The notes: generated by a model not told the origin, from the sequence alone. DNA of 64,000 bases from Sulfurimonas marina (GCF_014905095.1 NZ_CP041165.1:248001-312000), one strand, 5' to 3'; positions 17,071-27,038 are shown, numbered from the stretch's first letter. Translations and numbers: made by a program.

Positions 17071-18171
17071 TTACTCCTCTTTATTCTGTGCTATAAGTAC
17101 CCCTTCGATCATCTTATCGATATCACCGTCAAGAATAGCCGGAACATTTGTGTAAGCTTCGTTACTTCTTGTATCTTTTACTTGTTGATACGGTTGCATA
17201 ACGTACGAGCGGATCTGATGCCCCCAGCCAATTTCACTTTTTTCTATACCAGCTTCTTTGGCTTTTTGCTCTTCAAGTTCTAATTCATATAAACGTGATT
17301 TTAACATCTTCATTGCAGTAGCTTTATTTTTATGTTGACTTCTATCATTTTGACACTGTACAACTACTCCGGTTGCTATATGGGTAATACGGATAGCAGA
17401 TTCAGTTTTATTAACGTGTTGTCCACCTGCACCACTCGCACGGTAAGTGTCTATACGAATATCTTTATCTTCTATAACAATATCGATATCATCATCAATT
17501 TCCGGTGAAACCATAACAGAGGAGAATGATGTATGTCTTTTGGCATTGGAATCAAACGGAGAAATACGAACAAGTCTGTGGATACCGTTTTCAACTTTTA
17601 AATAGCCATAAGCATTCTCACCTTTAATGAGAATAGATACATCTTTGATACCCGCTTCATCACCTGCTTGATAATCTAGTACTTCTACCTTAAAATCATG
17701 TCTTTCTGCCCAACGTTTATACATACGTAGCAGCATACTTGCCCAGTCTTGAGATTCTGTTCCCCCGGCTCCAGGATGGATCGAAAGAATTGCATTTGAA
17801 GCATCACTCTCACCGCTGAGTAAAACTTCGATCTCCATAGAACGGATCTGTTCTTCAAGTTCGGGAGCATCCGCAAAAAGTGCCTCTATAGATTCTTCAT
17901 CATCTTCCTCTTTTGCCATCTCATAAAGATCAGCTGCATCATCAACGGCAGATTTGGCAATATTATATTTTTCTAGTTTTCTTTGAATCTGAGTTTTCTC
18001 TTTTTGGATCTTTGCAGCATTTGTCGCATCGTTCCAAAATTCAGGATCGTTTTCAAGTGTTTCGATCTCTTGGAGTCTCTCTTGCAATTTCGCAGGTTCA
18101 ACTACACCCGTAATATTCTCCATTTTTATTTTGATATTTTTTAAAAGTTCTGTGTATTCGTAGTTATCCAT
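17071..18171 (-). CDS. prfB: Peptide chain release factor 2, no programmed frameshift
   Basis: 366 residues from ATG 18171. RF2 reads UGA and UAA: the anticodon-like SPF tripeptide is at 204-206 and the catalytic GGQ at 249-251, nearly the E. coli numbering. The reading frame is open from the start, so the in-frame UGA and +1 frameshift that autoregulate prfB in many bacteria are absent. A longer frame reaches 18210, but GGGAAA lies just before 18171 and the protein from there has the usual RF2 length. Confidence 0.96.
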   Translation of the reverse strand: MDNYEYTELLKNIKIKMENITGVVEPAKLQERLQEIETLENDPEFWNDATNAAKIQKEKTQIQRKLEKYNIAKSAVDDAADLYEMAKEEDDEESIEALFADAPELEEQIRSMEIEVLLSGESDASNAILSIHPGAGGTESQDWASMLLRMYKRWAERHDFKVEVLDYQAGDEAGIKDVSILIKGENAYGYLKVENGIHRLVRISPFDSNAKRHTSFSSVMVSPEIDDDIDIVIEDKDIRIDTYRASGAGGQHVNKTESAIRITHIATGVVVQCQNDRSQHKNKATAMKMLKSRLYELELEEQKAKEAGIEKSEIGWGHQIRSYVMQPYQQVKDTRSNEAYTNVPAILDGDIDKMIEGVLIAQNKEE

Positions 18172-18222
18172 AGTTTTCCCATTATCTTCTATGTTATAAA
18201 GATATATCATAGATACTTGTTA

Positions 18223-18228
18223 TATAAT
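18223..18228 (+). promoter_or_regulatory. -10 box for panC
   Basis: A consensus TATAAT in an AT-rich run, 27 bases before the preferred panC ATG and in the divergent spacer with prfB. No clear -35. Confidence 0.5.
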
Positions 18229-18255
18229 TGCGATTATATTATATTGGGACTTAAA

Positions 18256-19077
18256 ATGAAGATTATTTATGAACCATTAGAGTTACAGACATATCTAAAA
18301 GAGCAAAATAAAACTATAGGGTATGTACCGACAATGGGTGCACTTCACGAAGGGCATATAGAGCTGATAAAAAATGCTAGAAAAGCAAATGAGCTTGTTG
18401 TTGTATCTATTTTTGTGAATCCGACACAATTTTTAAAAGGGGAAGATTTAGATAAATATCCCCGTCGTGATGAAGCTGATAAAAAAATATGTGAACTAGC
18501 CGGTGTAGATGTTGTATTTTTTCCAAGTAAGGAAAATATCTACTTTGAAGATGAAGTAAAGATTGAAGCTCCAGAGGTTAGAGGCTATGTACTTGAAGGT
18601 GCAACACGTCCGGGACATTTTTCCGGAGTTCTTAGAATTGTTATGAAGCTTTTAAATATAGTGAATCCTACACGTGCTTATTTCGGAAAAAAAGATGCAC
18701 AACAGCTAAATCTGATTCAACTAATGGTAAAACACTATTATATGGATGTAGAGATAGTTCCTGTAGATACTGTTAGAGAAGCTGATGGACTTGCAAGAAG
18801 CAGTAGAAATATCTATTTGAGTACTGATGAGAGAAAAGAAGCACTGAAAATATCGGCATCATTATATGCAGCTTCTAAAATGATATCAAAAAATATTCTT
18901 GATGTGGAGGAGATCAAAGGTGAGATGCTTACAATTTTATCACCTTTAGAGATCGGATATGTTGAAATAGTGAATCGTGAATTTGAGCCAATTAAAAAAG
19001 CTGAAATAGGGAACACTGTTATTTTAGTAGAAGTAGTTGTCGGTAAGACAAGATTACTCGACAATATCTGGTTGTAG
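18256..19077 (+). CDS. panC: Pantothenate synthetase
   Basis: 273 residues. PanC joins pantoate and beta-alanine with ATP in coenzyme A synthesis. The HIGH-type signature [10 protein letters not shown], the FGKKDAQQ segment and the KMSKS-like RSSRN are all present. An in-frame ATG at 18217 would add 13 residues overlapping the promoter, so ATG 18256 ([10 protein letters not shown]) is preferred. The 3' end overlaps the convergent ftsI by 24 bases. Confidence 0.96.
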   Translation: MKIIYEPLELQTYLKEQNKTIGYVPTMGALHEGHIELIKNARKANELVVVSIFVNPTQFLKGEDLDKYPRRDEADKKICELAGVDVVFFPSKENIYFEDEVKIEAPEVRGYVLEGATRPGHFSGVLRIVMKLLNIVNPTRAYFGKKDAQQLNLIQLMVKHYYMDVEIVPVDTVREADGLARSSRNIYLSTDERKEALKISASLYAASKMISKNILDVEEIKGEMLTILSPLEIGYVEIVNREFEPIKKAEIGNTVILVEVVVGKTRLLDNIWL

Positions 19078-20814
19078 ATACCCGTCTTCAACCATAATAT
19101 CAATCGCTTTTTTAAATACGGGTACAGCAGTTTGTGCGGCAAACTGACTCTTTTTCGGTTGAACAACTACAACACCCATTGTATATTTTCTTTTTTTGTC
19201 ATTGACAAAACCGATAAACGAGGTGTTGTATTTGTTAACGTATCTCCCTTTTTCAACGATATGGGCAGTCCCAGTTTTTCCACCCACTTCTAAGCCGGGA
19301 GTGATCGTCTTTACCCCCGTTCCTTTATTTACTGTTTTAATCAAGATATCTTTCATTCTTTGAGCAGTTGTACTTTTTATAGCTTCCACTTGTTCTTCGT
19401 AAGGAATTTTAGTCTCTTGATTGTATTCGTTGATCAAAGAGCGTAAAAGTTTTGGATAGACCATCTTTCCGTTATTATTAAAGGCTGAATAGGCACGTAA
19501 GAGTTGCATGAGGTTTGCTCGCAGGCCATACCCGTATGAACAAGTAGCTTTATAGATCTGATTTTCTAAACGTTTTGCACTTGGAATAGAACCTTTTTTT
19601 TCATAGATAAGATCATGAGTAGAGGATTTTGAAAAGCCAAACTTTTTCAGCCCATCATAAAACTCAAAACCGGATAGTTTTTGGGCTAGTTGAGCAATAC
19701 CCACATTTGATGAGTGAACAATAACATTTTCAGCACTTAACCAGTCAAATCTATGTTCATCAGTGATCATTTTTCTACCAATTTTAAAGCGGCCGTTATG
19801 TCCATTGACTAGATCATAAGGATTAACAAGTTTTTTTTCCAGGAGTAAAGAGAAAGTGACTGGTTTCAGTACACTTCCCGGTTCAAAGCTATACTCAATC
19901 ATCCCACTGTTTAAAGAGGGGTAGTCACTTTTTTTAATCTCTTTTGGAAAGTAACGGTTGGAACTCGCCATTGCAAGGATATCACCGTTAGTAGAGCTCA
20001 TAACTGCAAGCATAATTTGTTTTGCTCTTAGTTCCTCTTTCATCTGATCAAGCATTTTTTCTATTTTTATCTGTAAAGCTACAGGGATAGTTATCTTTAG
20101 ATCAAGTCCGTTAATTTGGGGTTTTGTAAAACTCTCTTTATTTAATAATATATAGCTGTTGACATCACGTTTACCTCGAGAGTACCCATCTTGTCTTGCA
20201 GAAAGCTCATCATCAAAACGTTTTTCTAATCCTTTAACACCTTTTACAAATGTGTATCCATCTTCTTCGAGTTTATGTGGATAACCGATGATAGGAGTTA
20301 GAAGGTTGCCGTAATTATATTCACGACTCTCCCCACTTTCAATAATATTAAGACCATGAACTGAGAGTAAACCTGTACGAGGATTTTTTAATGCTTTGAA
20401 TACTTTAAAACGTCTAAGTTCATACGCAAGTTTTTTTAAATAATGTGCTTGGATTTGGGGAATGTTGTAACTTAAAACGACAACACCTTTATGATTATTG
20501 ATTTTTTTGAGGATAGTTTTTTTCTCCATCCCCGAATAGATAGAGAAAAGTTCTACAAAAAGATCTTTTTTTTGCGGGTCTATATAACGGGTATTGACAA
20601 CAGCTTTAAAAAGTTTTTTGGTAGTAGCTATGTGAAAGCCGTCAGCACTAATGATGCTACCGCGTGATGCTTTTGAACTTTCAGCCGTGTACTTTGAAGG
20701 GATGTGTCTTGGATCAAGAACCGTAAAAAGCATTACGGCAAGAAATACTAAAAATCCTGTAAATATTATGCCGTAGAGAAGAAGGATTTTTCCACTTTGG
20801 TTTTGGTTGATCAT
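19054..20814 (-). CDS. ftsI: Septal peptidoglycan transpeptidase (PBP3/FtsI type)
   Basis: 586 residues. One N-terminal transmembrane helix (about 10-31), a dimerisation domain from about 45, and the transpeptidase domain with S314-V-L-K317 (active serine), S368-S-N and K513-T-G. It cross-links septal wall with FtsW. It is the last gene of the flgB-flgC-fliE-ftsI run, 27 bases after fliE, an order shared with Helicobacter and Campylobacter. Its stop lies inside panC. Confidence 0.94.
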   Translation of the reverse strand: MINQNQSGKILLLYGIIFTGFLVFLAVMLFTVLDPRHIPSKYTAESSKASRGSIISADGFHIATTKKLFKAVVNTRYIDPQKKDLFVELFSIYSGMEKKTILKKINNHKGVVVLSYNIPQIQAHYLKKLAYELRRFKVFKALKNPRTGLLSVHGLNIIESGESREYNYGNLLTPIIGYPHKLEEDGYTFVKGVKGLEKRFDDELSARQDGYSRGKRDVNSYILLNKESFTKPQINGLDLKITIPVALQIKIEKMLDQMKEELRAKQIMLAVMSSTNGDILAMASSNRYFPKEIKKSDYPSLNSGMIEYSFEPGSVLKPVTFSLLLEKKLVNPYDLVNGHNGRFKIGRKMITDEHRFDWLSAENVIVHSSNVGIAQLAQKLSGFEFYDGLKKFGFSKSSTHDLIYEKKGSIPSAKRLENQIYKATCSYGYGLRANLMQLLRAYSAFNNNGKMVYPKLLRSLINEYNQETKIPYEEQVEAIKSTTAQRMKDILIKTVNKGTGVKTITPGLEVGGKTGTAHIVEKGRYVNKYNTSFIGFVNDKKRKYTMGVVVVQPKKSQFAAQTAVPVFKKAIDIMVEDGYLQPDIVE

Positions 20815-20841
20815 ATAGTTTGGAGTATTGCTAAGAGAAGA

Positions 20842-21147
20842 TTAGAGTTGTGTTCTACTGATCTCTTTATAAGCATTTAATGCTTTGTTTCTAATCTCTA
20901 GCATAAGTTTCATACTTGTTTCTGCTTTTCCGATAGCCATAGCAGCCTGATGAAGATCTTTTACTTGTCCTGTTGCGAGATCTGCAATTGCCTGCTCTTT
21001 ATCTTGTTGAATCTCATTTGTCTCGTTGATGGCAGATTTTAATTGTTTAGCAAATTCATCTGAAGCATTTGATGGAGCTGATTTTGCATTGTTTTTAAGT
21101 AGATCAGCTGTTGAGATATTTGCTAAGCTATTTACATTGTTATTCAT
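20842..21147 (-). CDS. fliE: Flagellar hook-basal body protein FliE
   Basis: 101 residues. FliE links the MS ring to the rod; the C-terminal half (IADLATGQVKDLHQAAMAIGKAE and LMLEIRNKALNAYKEI) is the conserved helical domain. There is no signal peptide, as expected for a substrate of the flagellar export apparatus. It lies 15 bases after flgC and reads on into ftsI. Confidence 0.95.
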   Translation of the reverse strand: MNNNVNSLANISTADLLKNNAKSAPSNASDEFAKQLKSAINETNEIQQDKEQAIADLATGQVKDLHQAAMAIGKAETSMKLMLEIRNKALNAYKEISRTQL

Positions 21148-21162
21148 CTTTTACAACTTCCT

Positions 21163-21657
21163 TTACTGTAACAGTGATATTGCACTGTTTGCCATATTTT
21201 TTGCACTTTCGAATGCAGCGACATTTGCCTGATATGAACGAGTCGCTTCAACTAAATCGGCCATTTCCACAACAGGATTAATATTTGGATAGGCAACATA
21301 TCCGTTTGCATCTGCATCTGGATGATTTGGTTCATATTTTAGTTGTGCTTTAGAATCATCACGAGAGATTTTATCAACTACTACACTCATTATAGCAGGA
21401 TTTACCTTTTTTCCAAATTCACCTTCATTTAAGGGGTCTTGATACTCAGCACTGTTTGTCTCATCTGTGAGTGCTTTATTGTAATAATCATTAAAGTTGA
21501 TAGCTTTAAATACTACCTCTTTACGGCGATATGGTCCACCTTCATCAGTCCGTGTTGTTTGTGCATTTGCAATGTTTGATGATATTACATTTACACGAAC
21601 ACGTTGAGCCGAGAGACCATATCCGCTGATATCAAAGCTATTTAAAAAATTACTCAT
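21163..21657 (-). CDS. flgC: Flagellar proximal rod protein FlgC
   Basis: 164 residues. The N-terminal rod signature (SAQRVRVNVISSNIANAQTT) and the C-terminal coiled-coil (VVEMADLVEATRSYQANVAA) are typical. It assembles in the proximal rod with FlgB and FlgF. It starts 14 bases after the flgB stop and is co-transcribed from the sigma-54 promoter. Confidence 0.97.
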   Translation of the reverse strand: MSNFLNSFDISGYGLSAQRVRVNVISSNIANAQTTRTDEGGPYRRKEVVFKAINFNDYYNKALTDETNSAEYQDPLNEGEFGKKVNPAIMSVVVDKISRDDSKAQLKYEPNHPDADANGYVAYPNINPVVEMADLVEATRSYQANVAAFESAKNMANSAISLLQ

Positions 21658-21671
21658 TTGTTAAACCTTTA

Positions 21672-22103
21672 CTAACTTACTTTTTGTGATGCTTCTATTA
21701 CAGATTTAAAAATTGCACCATCTTTTTTATTGGCTTGTATTAAAGCATTGAACATAATAGAGTTTTTACTCATCTCTGTTGTTTCTACATCTATATCTAC
21801 ACTGTTTCCGTCATTTCTTGCCATATGACCATCTCTGAAAAAGAGTGTTGCTTTCGTTTCAGAATTTTGAGCACTCGGTGTTAAGTGTTTAGAATCAGTT
21901 GTAGCCATTTGCAGTTGATTGCTATCTTTGGCATACAGAGCTGCTTCTTTTGCTTTTAGTGCATTTTCAAAACTAATATCTCTAGGTTTGTAATAAGGTG
22001 TATCTGCATTGGCAATATTTGAAGCGATCATATCTTGACGTGCCGCACGATAATCAAGAGCATCTTTGATTAGTGAATGCGTTTTTGAAATCTCTATACT
22101 CAT
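21672..22103 (-). CDS. flgB: Flagellar proximal rod protein FlgB
   Basis: 143 residues, with the FlgB rod signature LDYRAARQDMIASNIANADT and the C-terminal rod helix. It begins the rod on the MS ring. AAGGTG precedes the ATG. A sigma-54 element lies 34 bases upstream of the start, so it is the first gene of a sigma-54 (RpoN) dependent rod operon, in line with the class 2 flagellar genes of Campylobacter. Confidence 0.96.
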   Translation of the reverse strand: MSIEISKTHSLIKDALDYRAARQDMIASNIANADTPYYKPRDISFENALKAKEAALYAKDSNQLQMATTDSKHLTPSAQNSETKATLFFRDGHMARNDGNSVDIDVETTEMSKNSIMFNALIQANKKDGAIFKSVIEASQKVS

Positions 22104-22136
22104 AAATACACCTTTTAGTTTTTATTGTACAAAGAC

Positions 22137-22154
22137 AAGCATTTTTTATTCCAA
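22137..22154 (-). promoter_or_regulatory. Sigma-54 promoter of flgB-flgC-fliE-ftsI
   Basis: On the minus strand TTGGAATAAAAAATGCTT has the GG and GC dinucleotides exactly 10 bases apart and ends TGCTT, matching the Campylobacter RpoN consensus (GGaa-N6-tTGCTT). A start about 12 bases downstream would leave a short leader with AAGGTG before flgB. Confidence 0.8.
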
Positions 22155-22296
22155 ATATATAATTGTGATAATAAAAATGAGAAATACTCTAGTTTTTAGT
22201 GAAAAAGTAATGTTTAAGCATATTTTAATATTTATAGGCTCATAATTAGCGATAAGGTTACAAGAGTAATCCAATTTACTTAATTAAGGAGTTCTT

Positions 22297-22713
22297 ATGA
22301 AAAGAGCTGGTTTTACAATGATCGAATTGATCTTCGTTATCGTTATTTTAGGTATTCTTTCAGCAGTTGCTTTACCGAAATTTATTGGTGTATCTGAGCA
22401 AGCGAAAGCTGGAAAATGTAAAGCATTCGTTGGTACGATGAACCGTACAGTATTACCTGGTATTTGGGCTGGTGCTATTGCAGATGAGGCTACAGATGAT
22501 AACATTTCTGATTACTTTACGGAAGGTAATTTAACTGCACAAATGAGTGATTATCCGACGACTGACTGTAACGCTAGTGCAGCAGATGTGGAAGGTCTAC
22601 TTCAAGATGGTACTACACGTACAATTACATTTGGTGATACTTCATATTCAATTGAAAGAAATGTTTCAGCAAGTACAAGTGAATCTCCAATTTTAGTTTG
22701 GAAGAAAAACTAA
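22297..22713 (+). CDS. Type II secretion/type IV pilus pseudopilin
   Basis: 138 residues. The prepilin-peptidase site is G5/F6 with Glu at mature position 5 (GFTMIEL), followed by the hydrophobic helix IFVIVILGILSAVALP. Two cysteines (about 34 and 83) could form a disulfide. AAGGAG precedes the ATG. It may be a minor pilin of a competence or secretion machine; the assembly ATPase and secretin are not in the window. Confidence 0.88.
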   Translation: MKRAGFTMIELIFVIVILGILSAVALPKFIGVSEQAKAGKCKAFVGTMNRTVLPGIWAGAIADEATDDNISDYFTEGNLTAQMSDYPTTDCNASAADVEGLLQDGTTRTITFGDTSYSIERNVSASTSESPILVWKKN

Positions 22714-22822
22714 TCTAGGGTAGTTGTACCAAACTTATACATCTTTCGAAAGAAAGGTGTATAATCTTTTTTTGCTTGAATTATTTTCGAATGATTTAAT
22801 CAAAGAAAAATATGGACTTATT

Positions 22823-23320
22823 ATGAAAAAAACAAACGCTTTTACTATAATCGAATTAGTTTTTGTAATTGTCGTACTGGGCATTCTATCTGCAATTGCT
22901 CTACCAAGATTTGCCTCAACAGGTACGCAAGCAAGAATAGCTAGTGGAAAAGCTGATGTGATGGCTATTCGTTCAGCAATTATATCGGAGCGACAAACAA
23001 GATTGATTAAAGGTGATTCAAGTTATATAAATAGACTTGATAACGGTGTTACTGCAAATGCAGCAGGGAAGAAATTGTTTGACTCTAATACTACTTTATC
23101 CTCTACATCTCCGCGTCTTTTAAGTATGCCTATAATTTCTGGTGAAGGTGACGGACACTGGATAAAAACTGGAAATAATACGTATGCATATAAGATAAGT
23201 GGGAGTTCGATTACTTTTACATATTACCCTGAAGATGCTACTGTAGATGGTGTCTTTCACCCAGCCGGAGAGTTTAATTGTGATCATTCAAATACAGTCT
23301 GTAAAAAATTAACAGAATAA
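22823..23320 (+). CDS. Pseudopilin with Ala before the cleavage site
   Basis: 165 residues from ATG 22823. The signal reads KKTNAFTIIEL: Ala, not Gly, precedes the cleavage point and Glu is at mature position 5. The helix VFVIVVLGILSAIALP follows, and the C-terminus has a Cys pair (FNCDHSNTVCKK) that may close a loop. A longer frame runs to 22724, but those 33 residues are not pilin-like and precede the prepilin leader. Paralogue of the upstream gene. Confidence 0.85.
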   Translation: MKKTNAFTIIELVFVIVVLGILSAIALPRFASTGTQARIASGKADVMAIRSAIISERQTRLIKGDSSYINRLDNGVTANAAGKKLFDSNTTLSSTSPRLLSMPIISGEGDGHWIKTGNNTYAYKISGSSITFTYYPEDATVDGVFHPAGEFNCDHSNTVCKKLTE

Positions 23321-23329
23321 TTTATTCTA

Positions 23330-25171
23330 TTGTACTACTACAAAATCTCCATAATAGGCTCTGTCTTAGAGCCTTTAACTTACCACTCAGAAGAAAAAAT
23401 TTCACTTTATTCACAAGTTACTGTTTTATTAAACAACAAAGAAAAAAATGGTGTTGTTGTAGAAGAAACATCAGAGCCTGATTTTAAAACACTCAAAGTT
23501 TTAGATATTTCTACACACTATTACTCGAAAAAACAGTATGAACTAGCCAAGTTTATAGCAGGTTACTATATCTGTGCTTTGGGTGAAGCTTTTGCTTTAA
23601 TGCTCCCATTTGAAGATTCTAAAACAGTTGATAATGAAAATAAAAGTACTCCATCTTCTATTACACTCTCACAAAGACAAAATGAGGCGTTAAAATTTTT
23701 GCATAAGCATGAGGTTTCTTTACTCTTTGGTGATACCGGTAGTGGAAAAACAGAGATCTATATGAAATATTTTGAAGAGATTATAAGTCAAGATAAACGG
23801 GCAATATTTCTTATGCCGGAGATCTCGTTAACACCACAAATGTCTAAGCGTTTGGAGGAGCATTTCGGTGAGCAGTTTATTATGTGGCACTCAAAACTTA
23901 CCCCTAAACAAAAAAAAGAGGCCCTAGAAAAAATTTATGACGGTAGAGCCAAGATTATAGCAGGTGCGCGCTCAAGCCTTTTTTTACCTATAAAAGATTT
24001 AGGTTTGATCGTGGTAGACGAGGAGCATGACGACAGTTATAAATCATCTTCAAGACCGCGTTACAATGCTCGTGATTTAGCAGTATATATGGGCAAACTT
24101 TATAATATTCCGGTAGTACTTGGAAGTGCAACACCATCATTGAATTCGTATGTAAAATATCCGCACATAAGACTTAAAGGTGGACATTTTCGTGCAAAAA
24201 GAGAGTTTATATATGAAGCAAAAGAGGAGAGTTTAACCCCTCTTATTTTTTACCATCTCAAAAACACGATTAAGCAGGAAAAACAGGCGATAGTTTTTTT
24301 ACCGACACGGGCAAACTTTAAGTACTTGGTATGTAAAGATTGCGGGGCAACCTACAAGTGCCCGTATTGTAGTGTAGGAATGAGTATACATCAAAAGGCA
24401 AATGCGATCAAGTGTCACTATTGTAACTATATGCAAGCTATTCCTAAAGTGTGTGCAGAGTGTGGTAGTGATCATCTTTCAAGTTCACGTATAGGTACGG
24501 CAGAAGCCTTAAAAGAGATCGAAGAGGAGATGCAGGATGTAAAAGTTGAGCAGTTTGACAGAGATACGATCACAACTGCGAACAAGTTAAAAAAAGCACT
24601 CAAACGTTTTAACGATAGAGAGGTTGACATACTTGTAGGGACACAGATGCTCTCTAAGGGACATGATTATCATGATGTAGAGCTGGCAGTTATTTTAGGT
24701 GTTGATAATATGCTCAGCATTGCAGATTATCGTGCACGTGAGAAAGCACTTTCATCCTTGATCCAAGTTGCAGGTAGAAGTGGAAGGGCAAGTGATGCCA
24801 AGGTATTGGTACAAACATTTAACGAAGAGTTTATAAAGGCATATATAGAGAACTATGAAGAGTTTTTAGAGTATGAAAAAATGTTTCGTGAAGGGCTATA
24901 TCCGCCGTACAAAAAGCTCTGTCGTGTACTTTTTGCCGATAAAAATGGACTCAAAGCGCAAGAAAAGATGCGTGAAATGGAAGAATGTCTTAAAAAGTTT
25001 GATACAATTGAAGTTGTAGGTGCAAAAAAATGTGCTGTTGAAAAGGTGGCAAATAAGTATAGGTTTGAGATTCTTCTTCGTTCAGATAAGGCGACAGACC
25101 TCATAAAAGCTGTAAAGTCGTGTAAAAACTCTATGGCAGAGATCGATATGGACCCAATCGATTTTGCTTAA
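23330..25171 (+). CDS. priA: Primosomal replication restart helicase PriA
   Basis: 613 residues. It has a 3' DNA-binding-type N-terminus (MYYYKISIIG), Walker A GDTGSGKT at 134-141, DEEHD, and the cysteine cluster CKDCGATYKCPYC ... CHYC ... CAECG that binds two zincs. It reloads DnaB at stalled forks, and dnaB lies elsewhere in this window. The start is TTG, 9 bases after the pseudopilin stop, with no strong ribosome binding site. Confidence 0.95.
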   Translation: MYYYKISIIGSVLEPLTYHSEEKISLYSQVTVLLNNKEKNGVVVEETSEPDFKTLKVLDISTHYYSKKQYELAKFIAGYYICALGEAFALMLPFEDSKTVDNENKSTPSSITLSQRQNEALKFLHKHEVSLLFGDTGSGKTEIYMKYFEEIISQDKRAIFLMPEISLTPQMSKRLEEHFGEQFIMWHSKLTPKQKKEALEKIYDGRAKIIAGARSSLFLPIKDLGLIVVDEEHDDSYKSSSRPRYNARDLAVYMGKLYNIPVVLGSATPSLNSYVKYPHIRLKGGHFRAKREFIYEAKEESLTPLIFYHLKNTIKQEKQAIVFLPTRANFKYLVCKDCGATYKCPYCSVGMSIHQKANAIKCHYCNYMQAIPKVCAECGSDHLSSSRIGTAEALKEIEEEMQDVKVEQFDRDTITTANKLKKALKRFNDREVDILVGTQMLSKGHDYHDVELAVILGVDNMLSIADYRAREKALSSLIQVAGRSGRASDAKVLVQTFNEEFIKAYIENYEEFLEYEKMFREGLYPPYKKLCRVLFADKNGLKAQEKMREMEECLKKFDTIEVVGAKKCAVEKVANKYRFEILLRSDKATDLIKAVKSCKNSMAEIDMDPIDFA

Positions 25172-25185
25172 GGTGTTCTCTTCCT

Positions 25186-25746
25186 TTAGTTTTTGATATT
25201 TTCAAAAAACCAATAAAATGCCATCATCATCCCCGGAGTTTTTTGAAAATTCTCATCAAATATAAAGGTTTTTGCTTCATTCGTATTTAGCTCTATAACT
25301 TCGATCTCTTCGTCATGGATACCGCCACCGTCATGAACTCTCATACTCTCATCGATTTCACCGTAATAAAGTGTTTGTTTAGCTCCTGAGATACCTACGG
25401 ATGTAAAGAAACTTGTTACATATCGCAGGTTTATTGTAGGAATATCATAACCACACTCCTCTAAAACTTCCTCTTTCGCAATCTCTGAGAGGGGAATTTC
25501 TTTATCGACTATACCAGCACACAGCTCATGCATGTAGCCATCTTTATGAAGATTAAAAACTGGGGGACGAAGCTGTTTTACTATTATAAAAGCATCTTTT
25601 TCTTTATGCCATAATAAAATTGCTACAGAATCATGGGAGATGATAGCCTCCCATTTTTTCTTTTGATCTTTTTGTGTGTAATGGATCTCTATCGGTTTTA
25701 TATATTTTGGATCTTCAAGTGCTTTTACACAAGTGATTTTATCCAT
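25186..25746 (-). CDS. Nudix hydrolase, NUDT14-like nucleotide-sugar pyrophosphatase
   Basis: 186 residues. The Nudix box lies at about 78-100 (GIVDKEIPLSEIAKEEVL then EECGY). The usual REUXEE arginine is Glu (EEVLEE), and the first box Glu is shifted by one. The surrounding text (ELCAG, VGISGAKQTLYYGE) resembles animal NUDT14, which cleaves UDP-glucose and ADP-ribose; similarity is from memory. It starts inside the last codons of the Csd3-like peptidase gene (8-base overlap). Confidence 0.85.
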   Translation of the reverse strand: MDKITCVKALEDPKYIKPIEIHYTQKDQKKKWEAIISHDSVAILLWHKEKDAFIIVKQLRPPVFNLHKDGYMHELCAGIVDKEIPLSEIAKEEVLEECGYDIPTINLRYVTSFFTSVGISGAKQTLYYGEIDESMRVHDGGGIHDEEIEVIELNTNEAKTFIFDENFQKTPGMMMAFYWFFENIKN

Positions 25747-26935
25747 TTATATCATCCATCATATAGATATAACACATATCCTCAAAGCGTGGAGGTTTTT
25801 TATATGGAGTTTTATTATTAAGGTGTAAATCTATACGTTCATCAAAGTTGTTTTTGAGTTGTAAGAATGCTTTTTTCTCTTTCCCTTTAAGTTTCTTTGT
25901 CGTTACCTGAACTACTCGTAGAGGGTTGATAGCAACTCCACGCTTACGAAGTTCAAAGTGAAGATGTGGACCAGTTGAACGCCCAGTTGAACCTACATAA
26001 CCGATAGTTTGTCCTTTTTTAACATACTTACCTCTATAGATCCCTCGGCGGAATGATTTGAGGTGGGCATAGCGGGTTTCATAACCATCGTTGTGGCGTA
26101 TTTTTATAAGATTTCCATAACTTCCCATACGTGCAGCATAGATAACCTTACCACTTCCTGCTGCAACAATAGGTGTTCCGCGGCGTGCTGCATAATCAAC
26201 TCCAAGGTGAGCTTTCCATTTATGTAGTACAGGGTGGAATCTTCTTTTTGTAAAGTATGAAGAGATTCTGGCTCTAACAGGACGAGCAAGTAAAAAACCC
26301 TCAACCTCATGTGCTTTTTCATCGTAGTATCTATCATCGTCATTAAGGTAGATATAGTGTTTTTTTGAACCCATCTCGATCATAGCAGCATCTAGTGTGG
26401 GCATAGAAAAAGGTTGTCCTAGACGATATTTTTGAGAGTAAAGCATTACAAGCTCATCCCCTTTGCGGATATCGTTTTTAAAGTTAAGTGAATGTTTAAA
26501 TGCCGCAACAAAAACACCTGCAACTTTACGACTTCCCGTTTTTTTAAGTATTGCATAGTTTGGAGAGGAGTTTATCTGAGTATATAAAACCTCATTTCTA
26601 GTAGTACTGATAATAGGGATTGCCTCAAATGCATAGCCGTCACCGTTTTTATAGATGTGAACCTGAAGTTCGTCATTTAGAGGGAGTAAAATTTGTAAAA
26701 TATCATTGTTCGTATCTTTTAAGATCTGATAGTGAACACCTGCTCTCATCTCTTCTGTTAAACGTTGGTCATCTTTATCTAAGTTGTAGTAAAGCTGTCT
26801 GACAGGCAAGTTTAATTTCTCTAGAAAGACTAAGTAAGTTTCTCCATTTTGCCATCTAAAGCGTTCCACATGAGAAGCCAGTAGCGTATTTGAGAAAAAG
26901 AGTGTAATAAAAAGTAGTATGAAAAATCGTATCAT
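25739..26935 (-). CDS. csd3: M23 peptidoglycan peptidase, Csd3/Pgp3-like
   Basis: 398 residues, the size of Helicobacter Csd3 (HdpA). A signal peptide ends near residue 20 (TLLA|S), LytM-associated N-terminal domains follow, and the C-terminal M23 domain has HLGVDYA, RYAHL and GPHLHFE, with zinc and catalytic histidines intact. Csd3/Pgp3 trims peptide cross-links and sets helical cell shape. Its neighbours (a PgbA-like gene and glcD) match the Helicobacter csd3 region. The overlap with the Nudix gene suggests co-translation. Confidence 0.88.
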   Translation of the reverse strand: MIRFFILLFITLFFSNTLLASHVERFRWQNGETYLVFLEKLNLPVRQLYYNLDKDDQRLTEEMRAGVHYQILKDTNNDILQILLPLNDELQVHIYKNGDGYAFEAIPIISTTRNEVLYTQINSSPNYAILKKTGSRKVAGVFVAAFKHSLNFKNDIRKGDELVMLYSQKYRLGQPFSMPTLDAAMIEMGSKKHYIYLNDDDRYYDEKAHEVEGFLLARPVRARISSYFTKRRFHPVLHKWKAHLGVDYAARRGTPIVAAGSGKVIYAARMGSYGNLIKIRHNDGYETRYAHLKSFRRGIYRGKYVKKGQTIGYVGSTGRSTGPHLHFELRKRGVAINPLRVVQVTTKKLKGKEKKAFLQLKNNFDERIDLHLNNKTPYKKPPRFEDMCYIYMMDDING

Positions 26936-27001
26936 TAAATATAAACCTATAATAAATAATTGTGAGAGATTATCAAATTTTGGCTTAGTCTGAGTTTTAT
27001 T

Positions 27002-27010
27002 TGATATAAT
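27002..27010 (+). promoter_or_regulatory. Extended -10 promoter for the PgbA-like gene
   Basis: TGATATAAT at 27002-27010 is a perfect TGnTATAAT, 28 bases before the ATG at 27039. It probably drives the PgbA-like gene and glcD. Confidence 0.6.
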
Positions 27011-27038
27011 CTCAAAGATATTACAAAAGAGAAGTTTA

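Noticed and set aside
18172-18210. Extended prfB start, with a frameshift searched upstream
   Set aside because: No UGA or slippery site is found and the RF2 length fits the ATG at 18171.
22724-22822. Extended N-terminus of the second pseudopilin
   Set aside because: A prepilin leader must be short; the peptidase site lies just after ATG 22823.
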